A stretch of 6,424 bases of DNA from Frankiaceae bacterium (GTDB lineage: Bacteria > Actinomycetota > Actinomycetes > Mycobacteriales > SCTD01): positions 1 to 6,424 of the forward strand of contig JAJAYV010000274.1 in the NCBI GenBank assembly GCA_026786045.1, in the 5' to 3' direction. A program made the position numbers and the translations under genes. Below are positions 5,580 to 6,424 of this stretch, in pieces. Each line of letters starts with the position of its first letter. The first letter of the stretch is position 1. Below the pieces are notes generated by a model, which saw nothing but the letters and a program-made list of their open reading frames with translations, was not told the DNA's origin and searched no databases.

Positions 5580-6424
5580 GTGGGACTGATGCCGGTCACG
5601 GACTCGATGTTCATGGTCCCGGAGACGCGGGAGCAGCCGATGCACGTCGGCGGGCTGCAGATCTTCGAGCTGCCCCCGGGCGCCGGTCGCGGGCACCTCG
5701 GCGAGCTCTACCGCGCGGCCATCTCCGTCGAGGACGTCGCCCCGCTGCTCCGGAAGCGGCCGTACCGCTCCCCGCTCACACTCGGCCAGTGGGCCTGGCG
5801 CGAGGACGACGACATCGACCTCGAGCACCACGTGCGGCACTCCGCGCTGCCCGAGCCCGGCCGGGTGCGCGAGCTGCTGGCGCTCACCTCGCGGCTGCAC
5901 GGCACGCTGCTGGACCGCAAGCGCCCGCTCTGGGAGGCCCACCTCATCGAGGGGCTGGAGGGCGACCGGTTCGCGGTCTACACCAAGCTGCACCACGCGC
6001 TCATGGACGGCGTCTCGGCGCAGCGGCTCCTGCATCGCGGCCTGTCGCCGGACCCCGATGCCCGCGACGTGCCGGTCCCGTGGGTCCGCCGCGGTCCCGG
6101 CCGCCCGCGCGCGTCGTTGCCCGGCTCCGGCCTGCTCGCGCTGCCGAGGGCGGCCTTCGAGCTGACCGCCGACGCCGTCGGCCTGGTCCCGACGCTCGTC
6201 GCGCTCGCCAACGACGCGCTGCGCCACCAGGCCGCGGCGCTGCCGATGCAGGCGCCGCGCACGATGCTCAACGTCAGCATCACCGGCAGCCGCCGCATCG
6301 CCGCCGAGTCATGGTCGATGGAGCGGCTGAAGAAGGTGGCACGGGCCGGCGACGCGACGCTCAATGACGTGGTCCTGGCCATGTGCTCGGGCGCGCTGCG
6401 GGCCTACCTGCTCGAGCAGGACGC
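5580..6424 (+). CDS. Wax ester synthase / diacylglycerol O-acyltransferase (WS/DGAT), 3' end outside window
   Basis: Partial gene, 281 codons, open to the right edge; family members are usually around 450-480 residues. The enzyme esterifies diacylglycerol or a fatty alcohol with acyl-CoA to make triacylglycerol or wax ester, storage lipids deposited at the membrane as inclusions. The N-terminus MGLMPVTDSMF...QPMHVGGLQIFE (1-30) is the family opening. PLWEAHLIEGL (116-126) precedes the catalytic HHALMDG (138-144), a match to HHxxxDG with His139 as the expected general base. Further on are SITGSRR (233-239) and the NDVVLAMCSGALRAYL segment (262-277), the second conserved block. The stretch LSPDPDAR (155-162) is also typical of actinobacterial members. 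There is no signal peptide. The gene has its own likely promoter and ribosome binding site, so it need not be part of the carboxylase operon. Triacylglycerol versus wax ester preference cannot be read from this fragment. Confidence 0.93.
   Translation, partial: MGLMPVTDSMFMVPETREQPMHVGGLQIFELPPGAGRGHLGELYRAAISVEDVAPLLRKRPYRSPLTLGQWAWREDDDIDLEHHVRHSALPEPGRVRELLALTSRLHGTLLDRKRPLWEAHLIEGLEGDRFAVYTKLHHALMDGVSAQRLLHRGLSPDPDARDVPVPWVRRGPGRPRASLPGSGLLALPRAAFELTADAVGLVPTLVALANDALRHQAAALPMQAPRTMLNVSITGSRRIAAESWSMERLKKVARAGDATLNDVVLAMCSGALRAYLLEQD

Noticed and set aside
5445..6227. 260-codon - strand frame opposite the end of accA1 and the WS/DGAT gene
   Set aside because: Antisense to the catalytic region of a recognised acyltransferase; no motif and no plausible ribosome binding context.

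Overview
The window is very GC-rich DNA with an almost exclusive preference for G or C in the third codon position. All of its genes lie on the + strand, packed tightly. The protein families are a DesA-type acyl-ACP desaturase, an InhA/FabI-type enoyl reductase, an AccA1/AccD1-type acyl-CoA carboxylase and a wax ester synthase/diacylglycerol acyltransferase. Together with the base composition they point to a chromosomal segment of a high-GC actinobacterium. The genus cannot be fixed from the sequence. The short FabI loop fits an actinomycete making ordinary-length fatty acids by FAS-II better than a mycobacterium making mycolates.

Layout: (a) 1-128, the 3' end of an unidentified gene. (b) 125-1015, a di-iron acyl-ACP desaturase. 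(c) 1012-1782, an NADH-dependent enoyl-ACP reductase. These three genes are joined by two ATGA stop/start overlaps and form one translationally coupled operon. (d) 1783-1904, an intergenic region with a strong inverted repeat (likely terminator, possibly an operator pair) followed by a candidate -10 element that would give a leaderless mRNA. (e) 1905-3488 and 3494-5479, the carboxyltransferase (beta) and biotin-carboxylase/biotin-carrier (alpha) subunits of an acyl-CoA carboxylase, most like 3-methylcrotonyl-CoA carboxylase, separated by 5 bases. (f) 5480-5579, an intergenic region with a second candidate -10. (g) 5580-6424, the first 281 codons of a WS/DGAT acyltransferase with a GTG start, cut by the window edge.

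The genes make a lipid-themed neighbourhood. FabI completes each elongation cycle of fatty acid synthesis, the desaturase introduces a double bond into acyl-ACP, the carboxylase probably feeds leucine or branched-chain carbon towards acetyl-CoA, and the WS/DGAT stores acyl chains as triacylglycerol or wax ester. I see no mobile element, CRISPR array, RNA gene, phage or defence gene, and no convincing undescribed system. The most useful observations are at residue and regulatory level: an Ala at the FabI position equivalent to InhA Ser94, a FabI-length substrate loop in an InhA-like protein, a His-to-Pro change in a near-invariant biotin carboxylase motif, a nested palindrome structure between the operons, and two similar -10 regions.
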